A stretch of DNA of 64,000 nucleotides from G965226155 sp965226155 (GTDB taxonomy: Bacteria > Pseudomonadota > Gammaproteobacteria > Eutrophobiales > Eutrophobiaceae): contig OZ245331.1 in assembly GCA_965226155.1 (NCBI GenBank), positions 496,001 through 560,000 on the forward strand. The letters are read 5' to 3'. Positions 54,646 to 63,597 of this stretch are shown one piece after another (positions within the stretch are counted from its first letter, which is position 1; each line of letters starts with the position of its first letter). Made by a program: the position numbers and the translations under genes. Under the pieces are notes generated by a model. It ran no database searches. It had not been told where the DNA came from and worked only from the letters and a program-made list of their open reading frames with translations.

Positions 54646-57412
54646 TTATCCGGCCTCCAATGGTGTGAGCATCTCCTCATAAAGTATGAAGAGATGCTCA
54701 ACACGCTCACGCTCAGAAGCAAAACCAGCTCTGTGATAAAGCTTGTCCACTGCCTGGTCAAGCGCCTGATGCGTATGACGCAGGTTAGGCGGCATCAGGT
54801 CAGGATCGTAAAGATCGGCTAGTGTTGCATCTGGATGTTCAGCACGGACATCAAGTACAGCCTGTGCAAGCGACTCCAATCTTGAAATGCCTTTACCCTT
54901 CGGTGGTAGCGGAAATGTGTTGTAGACAAGACCGATGGAATAGCGGTAATCGCTCTTTAACCGTCCACCAACATGGCGTAGCCAAGCCATGTGCATGGCA
55001 GATGTCAGTAAAGCAAAGTCGGAGAGGGTAGCATCTTGAAGCACTAAAGCAGCATCGCTTGGGATGACAGGCGGCTTTAACCAGCCAATCGGTGCATATT
55101 CTCGACGCTCCGAACTTACTCTAGGAATGATCAGAAACGGCGCGACGGGAAGAACATTCACATGGTAGAGTGTCGGCGTTTTCGCCAGTTGTTGTGTGGG
55201 TTTGCTTATACTGGCTTCACGGTATACCCGAACGGCTGCAATACGTTCCCGCACGTGTGGCAGTCGTGCAAGTGTATCCGGTGCCGCCCCATGCAGGGCA
55301 AGAATCCAGCGCTTGCTACCATGCAGATATTCCTGCGCCCCAACATAGGGCCGCAGTAAGGAAACAGCATCTGGCTCGACTTTCAAAAATGCGGCACGTT
55401 CCTCCGCATCAAATATATAGTTGCCATCGTCGATCGGCTTGGAGCCGATAATCAGCTTGCGCATTCCGTTTATTGGTTGACTTTCCTCACTTATCGTCAG
55501 GTATGGATTAGAAAGCCGGCCTACATCAAGCAAATAGGGTGAAAGCGCAACATGACGACTTTCCTCCGGTTCGCCGTTGATATCGGGGTAGCTGAACAGG
55601 CGCTTGTCCGCGCGGGTGTTCTCCCACTGGTCCAGACCTAGAATGACGACGTGCACATGCGCTTTGCCGCGCGCGTCCGAGCCCCAGGCGAAGGTGCGGT
55701 GTGCAAAGGCAATCTCCAGCCTGCACCGATTGAACAGGATCGGCCAGAGTTGTGCTACCTGTTCGCCTTGGGTAATCGAGTTGGTCGCGACGAAACCGAT
55801 ACGGGCGCGTCCCGCCCGAACATACTCCCCTGCCTTGATGAACCATGCCGTCACATAGTCAAGTGTACCGCCGGTCCTGCCGAGCGCTGCGATCTGGCGC
55901 ACCTGCGCGCGCTGTGCCGCTGTCTGGAGCTTCGACCCTCCGAAGGGCGGATTGCCGAACACGAAGGAGCAGTCCTCCGGCAGCAGCAGGTCCGACCAAT
56001 CGGTTTCCAGCGCGTCACCATGGACGATATGTGGCGATTTTTGCAACGGGATACGCGCATAGGTTTGACCAAATTCTAGGCTCAGCCGGTTGTTCATGAT
56101 GTGATCCATCATCCACATTGCAGTCTCCGCAATACGCGCAGGAAACTCGCCAAGCTCGATGCCATAGAACTGGTCTACGTCAATCAGTGACAGGGTTTCG
56201 GCCAACGCATCGGCCTGTCTGCCATCAGGTGATTTGGGATGGATTTCCCTCAGCACTTCGATTTCAAGCATTCGCAACTCCCTGTATGCGATGATCAGAA
56301 AGTTGCCGCAACCGCAGGCCGGATCGAAGAATTTCATCCTACCCAGCCTTTCCTGAAATCGCCGGAGTTCGGCGACACGGCGGTTGTCCTTGCGAGATTT
56401 CAGTCGTGCAAACTCGGCACGCAGATCGTCCATGAACAGTGGCTCTATTACCTTCAGGATATTTTTTTCAGTCGTGTAGTGGGCGCCTTGAGCGCGGCGT
56501 TCCACTGGGTCCATCACTGACTGGAACAGCGCACCGAAGATGGCGGGCGAAATCTCCGACCAGTCGCAACGGCAAGCATCTAGCAATGCACCGCGCATGG
56601 CCGCGTTGAATGACGGAATACGCAGCGACCCGTCGAACAGATCGCCGTTGACATAGGGAAATCGTGCAAGGTCTTCGTCAAGCGTGCTCTGGCGCACGGA
56701 TTCCGGCGTGTCTAGCACCTGGAACAGTTGCGACAGCCACAGGCCGAGATCAGCTCCGTCTTCACCGCTGCGGGTCTCCAGAAAGTCAAGGAATATGTCA
56801 CGCGGTTCGAAGATGCCGGTGTCGTCCGCGAACAGGCAGAAAACGATTCGCACTAGGAAACGCTCCAGGTCGTGACCCCTGTAGCCCGCTTTGTGGAGTG
56901 CATCATGCAATCGCCCGACCAGCTCGGCAGCCTTGACGTTTACCGGGTCCTGGTCACGGAACGTCCGACGCTGCACGCCAAGGATGAAGCCGAATGTCTC
57001 GACATGGCTGGGCAGATCGGTGAGCGGGAAGGCGACGGTCTGGCGTTCGTCTAGATCGTGGAGTTCGAAAGTCTTGAAGTCGCTGACTAGAATGTAGCGG
57101 GGACGCTCGTGCTCAGGCAGTGCGTCGAAATATTCCCCAGCCTGCCCATAGGCTTTGTTGAGATTGCGCCCAGCGCTCTTTTGTTCGACGATCAGTACAA
57201 CCCGGCCAGAACAAGTCGATGAAGCCTGATCTGTTGTCCAGTTTCGAGACATGTGCTTCATAGCGCGCTACGCTACGCCGCCGCACTCCAAACACTTCGA
57301 AGAACTCGTTGTAGAAACTCTGCGTCTCGCCCTGCTCATAGGATGCATCCCGCCATTCCTCAGCAAAGGCAGCGGCACGGGCGCGAACCTCGTTCCATGA
57401 CAAGCGCATCAA
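54646..57412 (-). pseudogene. MmeI-like type IIG restriction-modification enzyme, frameshifted near N terminus
   Basis: This is a single-chain restriction enzyme and adenine methyltransferase. The N-terminal PD-ExK nuclease (RSGFIDLFWPG then VVLIVEQKSAGRNL) is split by one missing G near 57201-57205. The helical spacer follows. The methyltransferase has FDPACGCGNFLIIAY (about residue 312 of the longer frame) and NPPFGGSK (about 437). The target-recognition and C-terminal domains are complete to the stop at 54646. GC content is clearly higher than in the catabolic region. With one base restored the gene reads about 920 residues, normal for the family, so it may well be functional. Confidence 0.88.
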
Positions 57413-57508
57413 AATGTGTTGTCCGATATGCGTGGCCCGAAGCGTTGGGTTGTCAGTACCAAAAATGAATACTGTCTGTTCAGGTGAAGCTGTTTGTTGG
57501 GCGACGTT

Positions 57509-58702
57509 TTAAATGACACGACCTGCAACATAAGCATTAACGATTTCTTCCAAGATTTGATCTGAAATTTCAAAATAATCAAATAAAGTAAATAATGGAG
57601 TTACAAATTCCTTCACAAATCTTACTAACTCACCTTCTGTCTTGCTTAGCTGAGTCGTTATTTCTGACTCGACCTCATTCTCGACACATGGGGCACCCTC
57701 AGGTAGCATAATCCTCATTGGGTTTGCTGCACCTAATATCCTCCCTTTTAACCCTCCATGCCGAATGACGATATTGACAACGGTCGTTGGATCGATTTCG
57801 AGTCGATTGTATAACCTGGCACAATAAAGCAATACTTCTGTAACACGGACAATTCTCATGTCAAAGAATATTTTTTGCGGGTCTTTTTTATCCTCAAAAA
57901 TTGTTTTCAAAAGAAAATAATCGCCATTTCTACGAATAGTCCAGTAATCGTATGAAGCTTTTGAATCGTATGAATCTGTTGCATCTACATGGACTTCTGC
58001 AACGATTCCATCCGCTTTTGGTCTTGGTCTATACTCGTCACGATTCTCCAGATAAATACCGATCGGCCAATCAAATGTCGAGATCGTGGAGTGACGAGCT
58101 GCACCATCAAGTTCTTTTTGATTTTTCCATGGTTTTGGTTGATTTAATGAAAAGTGCACTTCCATAAAACCACTGCTGCCGGTTGCCTGTAGTTTGGGTT
58201 CTGCGATATCTCTATGTGACTGAATCCACTTCTTGTCCCAGGGTGTTGCAGGTTGCTGTGGTGAGGGAGCCAGAACCAAACGACGGCGCTTAATACGTTT
58301 TTCCAGCTCTTGTTTGAATTCATCAAGCTTTTCTGGAAGCCAGTACAAAATGTCGTATCCACTGAGATCAAAGTGAATTTTCGGTCCTCCATTTTTGTAA
58401 TTTTGGCTATCGTAATGATGGTCTTCCCTAGCAGTCAATATCAAGTTTTGGAATTTACCGATTCCCATTGTATAGCCCACTTCCAGATAACGATTGGGTC
58501 GCTCGTTTGTGAGGTCTGCAACAATAATCTCTGCTCTCTCTATAAATCCTATTATCTCGCTTTTTAACAATCCGCCTTGGTTATGTTTATCCACGCGTTT
58601 TGCTACAAGGCCACATGCACCAAGCGCAGGCACAATGGCCTGTTCACATACCGAATCTAATTCTGGATTACCGATCTGCATAATGATGAAAGCATCTGCC
58701 AT
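57509..58702 (-). CDS. Nucleoside 2-deoxyribosyltransferase-like N-domain protein
   Basis: In this 397-residue protein, residues 3-85 form a nucleoside deoxyribosyltransferase/TIR-like Rossmann fold: FIIMQIGNPELDSVCEQAIV, then AEIIVADLTNERPNRYLEVG and YTMGIGK, with candidate catalytic D63 and E74. A helical linker rich in Lys/Arg (residues 127-142) leads to about 240 residues of unknown type. Related folds in defence systems cleave or modify NAD or nucleosides after phage sensing. The position directly upstream of the MmeI-like gene on the same strand suggests a joint defence unit. Function is inferred. Confidence 0.7.
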   Translation of the reverse strand: MADAFIIMQIGNPELDSVCEQAIVPALGACGLVAKRVDKHNQGGLLKSEIIGFIERAEIIVADLTNERPNRYLEVGYTMGIGKFQNLILTAREDHHYDSQNYKNGGPKIHFDLSGYDILYWLPEKLDEFKQELEKRIKRRRLVLAPSPQQPATPWDKKWIQSHRDIAEPKLQATGSSGFMEVHFSLNQPKPWKNQKELDGAARHSTISTFDWPIGIYLENRDEYRPRPKADGIVAEVHVDATDSYDSKASYDYWTIRRNGDYFLLKTIFEDKKDPQKIFFDMRIVRVTEVLLYCARLYNRLEIDPTTVVNIVIRHGGLKGRILGAANPMRIMLPEGAPCVENEVESEITTQLSKTEGELVRFVKEFVTPLFTLFDYFEISDQILEEIVNAYVAGRVI

Positions 58703-59183
58703 TTTTTATTTCCGCATAGCTAAATGAGACAACTGTATCGTATTTATAGAGTCGTATATAGAAATCTTCTGACGGCTTACACCCTAGTAAGGGTGTCGGG
58801 TCCTGATGCTGGGAGCATAACACAGCTTCAAATTTCGGGCAGACCGGCTGGACTGTCGGACTCCCTGTGTATGTCCAGGTTTTGTGAGAGGAGGTCATTT
58901 TGAATTGATCATCGCATCAAGCATATCTTTATGTTGACTCTCTTTCCGCTACTTCACGTAGATTCGACAGTGTCAAGGTACCCGTTAGACGTTGCTAGTG
59001 AACTTCAGAGAACGGACAGGCAAGAATTTAGTCATACCGTAATTAATGCTTTTGGTTTGCAGGTACCCAGAGCGCGCGTCTATGAGGATCTTATCAATCT
59101 TAAAGGTATTGACGACGTACAAATTCTATCAGAAGTTGGTAACTGTCAAACCTCCGATCATATGATACGCAAGCTGAATAGAA
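58703..59183. other. Intergenic region, no supported gene
   Basis: A 95-codon plus-strand frame starting at 58931 lacks a ribosome-binding site and family resemblance. ACACCCT(A)GTAAGGGTGT at 58780-58797 forms a small hairpin. Nothing else was recognised. Confidence 0.45.
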
Positions 59184-59966
59184 TCAATTGTCGGTATTGC
59201 GTTTTTCAATTGCTTTGAGCGCATCCTCAGGCAACGCCGCGTACACCTCATCGACATGTTTAGGCTCGGAAATCATCTTTTCAGCAATCAGGTTTAGAAG
59301 ACAGAACAAACTCTCTGCAGTCGCCCTGTCGTCACGAAGATCGATCTGTCCCGGATGGACAGCGTTATTCCCGAGCACTCGTACTACATCAAGAGCCTTC
59401 TGAATGCGTGGATCAAGCCCATCTGTAACCAGTGCACCTATATCTTTGTTAAGGTTCTCTCCAGGTTTACCAAGTTCCTTGCAAAGCTTTTGAATTGCCA
59501 ACCGAATCAAAGCAGCCGACCCCCTGGGTGACAGGTCAAGGATGCTGCTGGCTTCGTCATAATCCCGACGTATTTCATCAGACAAGTCTGGATTTGCGGG
59601 CGGGTCCTCACCGCGCTGCGGATAGACCAGCTTGTCGTAAATCCAAATCGAGATGTCTTTGCAGTTGAAGCACTCAGAAACAGATGTGTTGCGGAGATGT
59701 TGAAAAGTATAATTGCCATTCTCCCCTTTCTCAAAGAAAGGATGACCCTTCATCATCGTGTCCGCCCACTTGGAAAGACGCTCGCGCTCATCAAGGTCTT
59801 CAACTTCGTCAAAATTGATTTTCTTACGACGATCGAGATCGATCGGAAGTGGTTGCTTCTCTCCTTGCCTGTCAGCTCGTAACGAATACCAAAATTGCTT
59901 GGCGAGCGCGCCGCAGTGCGGGCGATTAAAAGCAGTCTCTCTGACTGAGGGGAAAACTTGTTTCAT
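59184..59966 (-). CDS. DUF4145 domain protein
   Basis: In this 260-residue protein the C-terminal half matches the DUF4145 helical domain: DYDEASSILDLSPRGSAALI, RLAIQKLCKEL and VRVLGNNAVHPGQIDLRDDR. The N-terminal part contains two cysteine pairs (HCGAL, CFNCKD) that could bind zinc. DUF4145 proteins are often found with restriction enzymes and other defence genes. The ATG overlaps the stop of the upstream fragment. Confidence 0.75.
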   Translation of the reverse strand: MKQVFPSVRETAFNRPHCGALAKQFWYSLRADRQGEKQPLPIDLDRRKKINFDEVEDLDERERLSKWADTMMKGHPFFEKGENGNYTFQHLRNTSVSECFNCKDISIWIYDKLVYPQRGEDPPANPDLSDEIRRDYDEASSILDLSPRGSAALIRLAIQKLCKELGKPGENLNKDIGALVTDGLDPRIQKALDVVRVLGNNAVHPGQIDLRDDRATAESLFCLLNLIAEKMISEPKHVDEVYAALPEDALKAIEKRNTDN

Positions 59967-60190
59967 ATAGCAACTATCCCATTTTCAATGCTCATTTGTT
60001 TATCGGTTATGTCCAAGTCGTTGGAGCCCACAAAACGCTTTAGTGTGTCTTCAAGCACAGCACATGCTAAAACAGCTGCTACATTTGTATATCCGTCATG
60101 TATCGTCTCTTTTGCCATTACAACTTTCTCGTGCCTATTCGTAAAAGTAGGTCGGATTCTTCTCAAAAAGTCCAGCATAGTGCCATTCAT
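59963..60190 (-). pseudogene. Truncated HEPN-like helical protein
   Basis: This 75-residue frame has LDFLRRIRPTFTNRHEKVVM, AKETIHDGYTNVAAVLACAV and LEDTLKRF. It resembles a helical domain found in larger uncharacterised proteins, with KQMSIENGIVAI where relatives continue. Both ends appear cut. It overlaps the DUF4145 gene by four bases. Confidence 0.45.
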
Positions 60191-60954
60191 TCCATTCTGG
60201 AATGGAAGTAATAATGGGGGGATGATTGTTCTATAAGAATAATAAAACTTTATTTATTAGATACTTATATGAATACATTGGCGGTGGAAGCTGTCCGGGG
60301 CGAACCTGTCTCTGCTCATTTCCTTATGTAATCTCAAGATGCATTGAATACCACGAGCTCAATTCATCTCTGACTGGTTGCACAGAAGATGCCGGTGGCT
60401 AAGTCACCGGAGTGAAAATGCTCGGAGCCGGTCTTTGTTACGACATCCAATATTGGCAATTTTGGCAGGCGTTTCCTGGCATTGATTTCCAGGAGACCCT
60501 GCGGCGCAAGGCAAGGCCAAGCGGCCTGCATAAACAGGATCAGAGAGGCGCCAATCTATCCATAAATGGCTCAAACGCGGGGAGGCCGGCGGGCAATCAT
60601 TTCCCTAATTTCCCCAGTCGCTATAAAAAGAACAATTTATCCCTTTGACACTTCAATCCATATAAATAGAATACCACAATATGTAAGATCTTATCATCCA
60701 TTGGGGCAGTGGTGCTATCTATAGCTTGGGCTGACTACAAGTGTGTCACCACAGGCAGCTCAATCGAAGTTTGATGCCTGGACAGAATTAAAAGGAAATG
60801 TAATCCATTTTTCCATGCATGCAACTTCTTCTTTATCTGGATTCTGAGCCAAAGACGAGGAGACCCAAATGAGAAACGTAAATTTTCGTTTCCAGGACAT
60901 GTCTGAAAAGGTGGCATGGCGACGATTTAATATGCTTTTTAAGGCCATGGTTGT
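60191..60954. other. Gene-free region with repeat copy
   Basis: This region holds the second copy of the GGCGGTGG...GTCTCTGC repeat at 60280-60325 and short GC-rich words, but no credible gene. Confidence 0.5.
60280..60325. repeat. Second copy of the 46.5 kb direct repeat
   Basis: GGCGGTGGAAGCTGTCCGGG followed by GCGAACCTGTCTCTGC and ATTTCC parallels 46524-46568 with about six differences. The left hairpin arm present in the first copy is missing here. Confidence 0.55.
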
Positions 60955-61789
60955 CAGCGGTTCGCCACCTGATCGCCGGAAATCGCGGAAGGATAGTCGC
61001 GACGATGATAGCAATACTCGAACTCCTTCATGCGCTTCCAAAGACGGTGCTTCGACAGAAGGACTTGCGTCGCGTGGATTGACGGCTTCAAGCGAGCCCA
61101 AAAGCTCTCAATCAAGTTGACATCACTGCAGAGCTTATCCGCTTGCCAGCCCCGTGATCGAACTTCTTGTGATCATTTCTGATCTTATCCAGGCCACTGC
61201 AGGAGCGAAGCTCACCGGTGTGTACCGTAGAGCCAGACTTGACGTTCTCCCGTATAACCGGCAAGGGAGTACGCCTTTTGACATTCGCCACGACCTGGGT
61301 CATAACGTCCCCGCCACGCTTGAGCATACCGAAGATGACAGCCTTACCAGGCGCACTGCGCCCAAGCTTACTGCCAAAAATAACTTTCATCAGCTTCAAT
61401 ATCACCATCGATAGACAATTCAGCGTCTACATCAGCCATGTACTTGCGGATTTCATGCGCCATGCGCCATGCCGTTTTATAGGTTACGCCGAGTTGACGC
61501 CAAAGCTCCCTTGCAGTCACATCGTGCCACGAAGAGGAAAACAGGTACATGGCATAGAGCCACTTGTGAAGCGGGGTACGGGATCGTTCCATGGGCGTCC
61601 CCACGCAAGGGTAAATGTGGTGCTTGCAGTCTGGCAAAGATAAGCACGATCCCGCTTTAAGCGGTAGAACTTGCCGTGCTTCCCGCACTTCGGGCAGTCA
61701 AGCTCGGTGCCGCCATACCTGGATACCATAATATGATGAAGGCAAGCCTCATCAGAGAACAGTTGTTGAAATTTGTATAATGCAGTCAT
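60955..61789 (-). pseudogene. IS1595-family transposase remnant
   Basis: Pieces in different frames reconstruct one transposase: MTALYKFQQLFSDEACLHHI with the zinc ribbon CPKCGKHGKFYRL; then LHKWLYAMYLFSSSWHDVTA and WRMAHEIRKYM; then GDIEADESYF; then PGKAVIFGMLKRGG; and finally LIESFWARLKPSIHATQVLL near 61100. At least three frame changes are needed, so it is dead. Confidence 0.8.
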
Positions 61790-61973
61790 TGGTTACTTCC
61801 AATGACTGCAAGTATAGGAGATTATTTATGAAGTTTGAAAGGGAGAATCTCGTACTTAATTTAGTCGGGAAGGAATCCAATAGGAACGCCAGTACAACCA
61901 TATCCGGCCTCATTGATCACTGAATGACCAGCCGCCCGTGCCTGAAACCACCGCGCCTGCTGTTCAGGGATGT

Positions 61974-62264
61974 TCACCCAATATGCCGAGCTACGTCCAT
62001 ACGATCATGCAAAACACGCACGATCGATATCGTCGTACCGCTTGACTGGAAGAAAATGACATGACGACCTTCATGGAAACTAAAAAGATCGTCTCGGATA
62101 TCGTTTCGGCTTATCCAAAGTGACTCATTTTCGGTCAACCACATCATCCTTGTAATCAGGGTATCGATGTAGCGATCCGCATGCGCCTGACTCCAGTGCT
62201 CGCTTGTGTAGTGCCATATGCTATCCAGGTCCGCACGTGCCGGCGCCGAAAGACGCCATTTCAT
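61974..62264 (-). CDS. ParE-family toxin
   Basis: This 96-residue toxin begins WRLSAPARADLDSIWHYTSE and ends VIFFQSSGTTISIVRVLHDR then MDVARH, the ParE pattern of gyrase-poisoning toxins. Its ATG overlaps the antitoxin stop by four bases. The frame is intact. Confidence 0.9.
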   Translation of the reverse strand: MKWRLSAPARADLDSIWHYTSEHWSQAHADRYIDTLITRMMWLTENESLWISRNDIRDDLFSFHEGRHVIFFQSSGTTISIVRVLHDRMDVARHIG

Positions 62265-62557
62265 TGTTTCTCGGCGCGGCGACCCGTGGACTTAATGTTA
62301 TCAGCCATGCTAAGCATTCCATCTCGATCGAGATCAATGAAATCATCCCGGTGCAACGCATCAAAACCGGCCTCAACTTCTGCACGAAGCCGGGATAGTT
62401 TGAGAGCCTCAAGTGCGTCGTACTCTTCGGTCGAAAGCACAACAGCCACCGGTCGCCCATGCTTCTCGATAGTCACCGGTTCGCGACGCGCGGTGTCCAG
62501 GAGCTTACCGAAGTGCGCTTTTGCTGAATTTGCCGACATTTTGGTCATCTGATACAC
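62261..62557 (-). CDS. Type II antitoxin, Phd/YefM family
   Basis: This 98-residue antitoxin has MSANSAKAHFGKLLDTARRE, PVTIEKHGRPVAVVLSTEEY. The extended C-terminal tail (residues 60-98) would wrap the toxin. It is first in the operon and likely autoregulates. It differs clearly from the pair at 47.2 kb, so the two are not recent duplicates. Confidence 0.9.
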   Translation of the reverse strand: MYQMTKMSANSAKAHFGKLLDTARREPVTIEKHGRPVAVVLSTEEYDALEALKLSRLRAEVEAGFDALHRDDFIDLDRDGMLSMADNIKSTGRRAEKQ

Positions 62558-62993
62558 CCCTATCTCGTCTATATCATTCGTTTCGGCTATTTTAGGCGAT
62601 AAGGGTTTGGATTACAAACACCCGTTCAGGTCATCATTCAACAACAGTTAAAGTGCAATAGGTGGCGACCCCATACAATTGTCAATACCCTAGCCAATAG
62701 ATAGACTATGCTTGACATTATATCTACAGAAGTAGAATTTTTCGCACAAGGCTAACCCCAACATGATATCTTTTTATTCCAGCAACTGACGGTAGGCCAC
62801 TGTGTTGGTGCTTGCAAGCCGCGTCAAGCGGTCTGTCCATATAGAGCCTTAATATAATCGCGGTTGCAAACATCGGACAGGGTCCCGCTGAGTCAGGTTG
62901 CCCGCTGATAAGTAGGGGCTTCTCACTTATTCGTGCGATGTCTACAACGGCCAGGCACCTGCCAGCATTGATCCAATCAGGAACAAAGAGCAC
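62558..62993. other. Intergenic region upstream of the toxin-antitoxin pair
   Basis: This interval contains the divergent promoters for the antitoxin and the lipoprotein stub. A long minus-strand frame across 62724-63146 is a shadow with implausible composition. Nothing else was recognised. Confidence 0.45.
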
Positions 62994-63173
62994 ATGACAC
63001 AGACCAAGTACGTTGCGACGGTCATCGTGGCAGCCTGTCTTCTTTCTCTTGCCGATTGCGGCGGCGGCGGGTCCGCCGCCGGGGTCCGCGGACCTACTGC
63101 CATACGTCCTACACCGACGCCTGAGCCGATACCGCCGCCCCACCATATATCTTTATATATTAATAAGTTATGA
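62994..63173 (+). CDS. Short lipoprotein, probably truncated
   Basis: This 59-residue frame begins MTQTKYVATVIVAACLLSLA and has a lipobox (LADC) followed by a glycine run and a Pro/Thr linker (TPTPEPIPPP). This is the usual start of a longer secreted or autotransported lipoprotein. It ends abruptly after the linker in AT-rich DNA, so the downstream domain has been lost. The CAGGAACAAAGAG upstream is a fair ribosome-binding site. Confidence 0.5.
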   Translation: MTQTKYVATVIVAACLLSLADCGGGGSAAGVRGPTAIRPTPTPEPIPPPHHISLYINKL

Positions 63174-63285
63174 TTGAATTATTTGCTATACCAACATTCA
63201 ACCCATCAATTTCCGTTTTCATCCGATACTGGTCCATCAGCGATCCATATAATCTCAATTAATATGTGCTCAGCAAGGAAACGGC

Positions 63286-63329
63286 CTCTGACTCTGCAGG
63301 TAGAGGTTCAAGTCCTCTTCCCCCAGCCA
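63286..63329 (+). tRNA. 3' fragment of a tRNA-Gln (CUG) gene, probable attachment site
   Basis: The segment supplies the anticodon loop (CTCTGAC, anticodon CTG at 63288-63290), the 3' anticodon strand TCTGC, the T arm AGAGG-TTCAAGT-CCTCT, acceptor strand TCCCCCA, discriminator G and CCA. The 5' half is absent: upstream DNA cannot form the acceptor (TGGGGGA) or anticodon 5' strand (GCAGA). Such half genes mark the distal end of an island integrated at a tRNA. An intact tRNA-Gln would be expected elsewhere. Confidence 0.7.
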
Positions 63330-63448
63330 ACTAAGTCAATTAATAATGTCTGCTTTGTGCCATAAGCGGACATTAAATTTTACTCTCATCATATAGAACT
63401 AGCGGCAAAAGATTAGACGAATTGAATATTGAAAATGCTTTGCACAAA

Positions 63449-63513
63449 AACCCCCGTTAAACATAAAGTGGGGGGTTATGTCACGGATGGTGACATGTAG
63501 GGAGGATCCCTAC
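63449..63513 (+). terminator. Three consecutive hairpins before the glutaredoxin-domain gene
   Basis: Stem 1 is AACCCCC (63449-63455) with GGGGGTT (63471-63477). Stem 2 is TGTCAC (63479-63484) with GTGACA (63490-63495). Stem 3 is GTAGGGA (63497-63503) with TCCCTAC (63507-63513). No T-run follows, so this may be an RNA leader or attenuator rather than a plain terminator. Confidence 0.5.
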
Positions 63514-63597
63514 TACTAAGTATAGTTCAAAATTTTACATTGGTTAGCATTTCACCATATATTTAATTACGTGAGGGACTGGAAAGGAGAAATTAAG

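Noticed and set aside
62724..63146. 140-codon minus-strand frame
   Set aside because: The composition is implausible (RRRYRLRRRC type) and it lies opposite a better supported lipoprotein start.
63254..63329. Complete tRNA-Gln gene
   Set aside because: The 5' acceptor strand and the 5' anticodon strand are absent, so only the 3' part is present.
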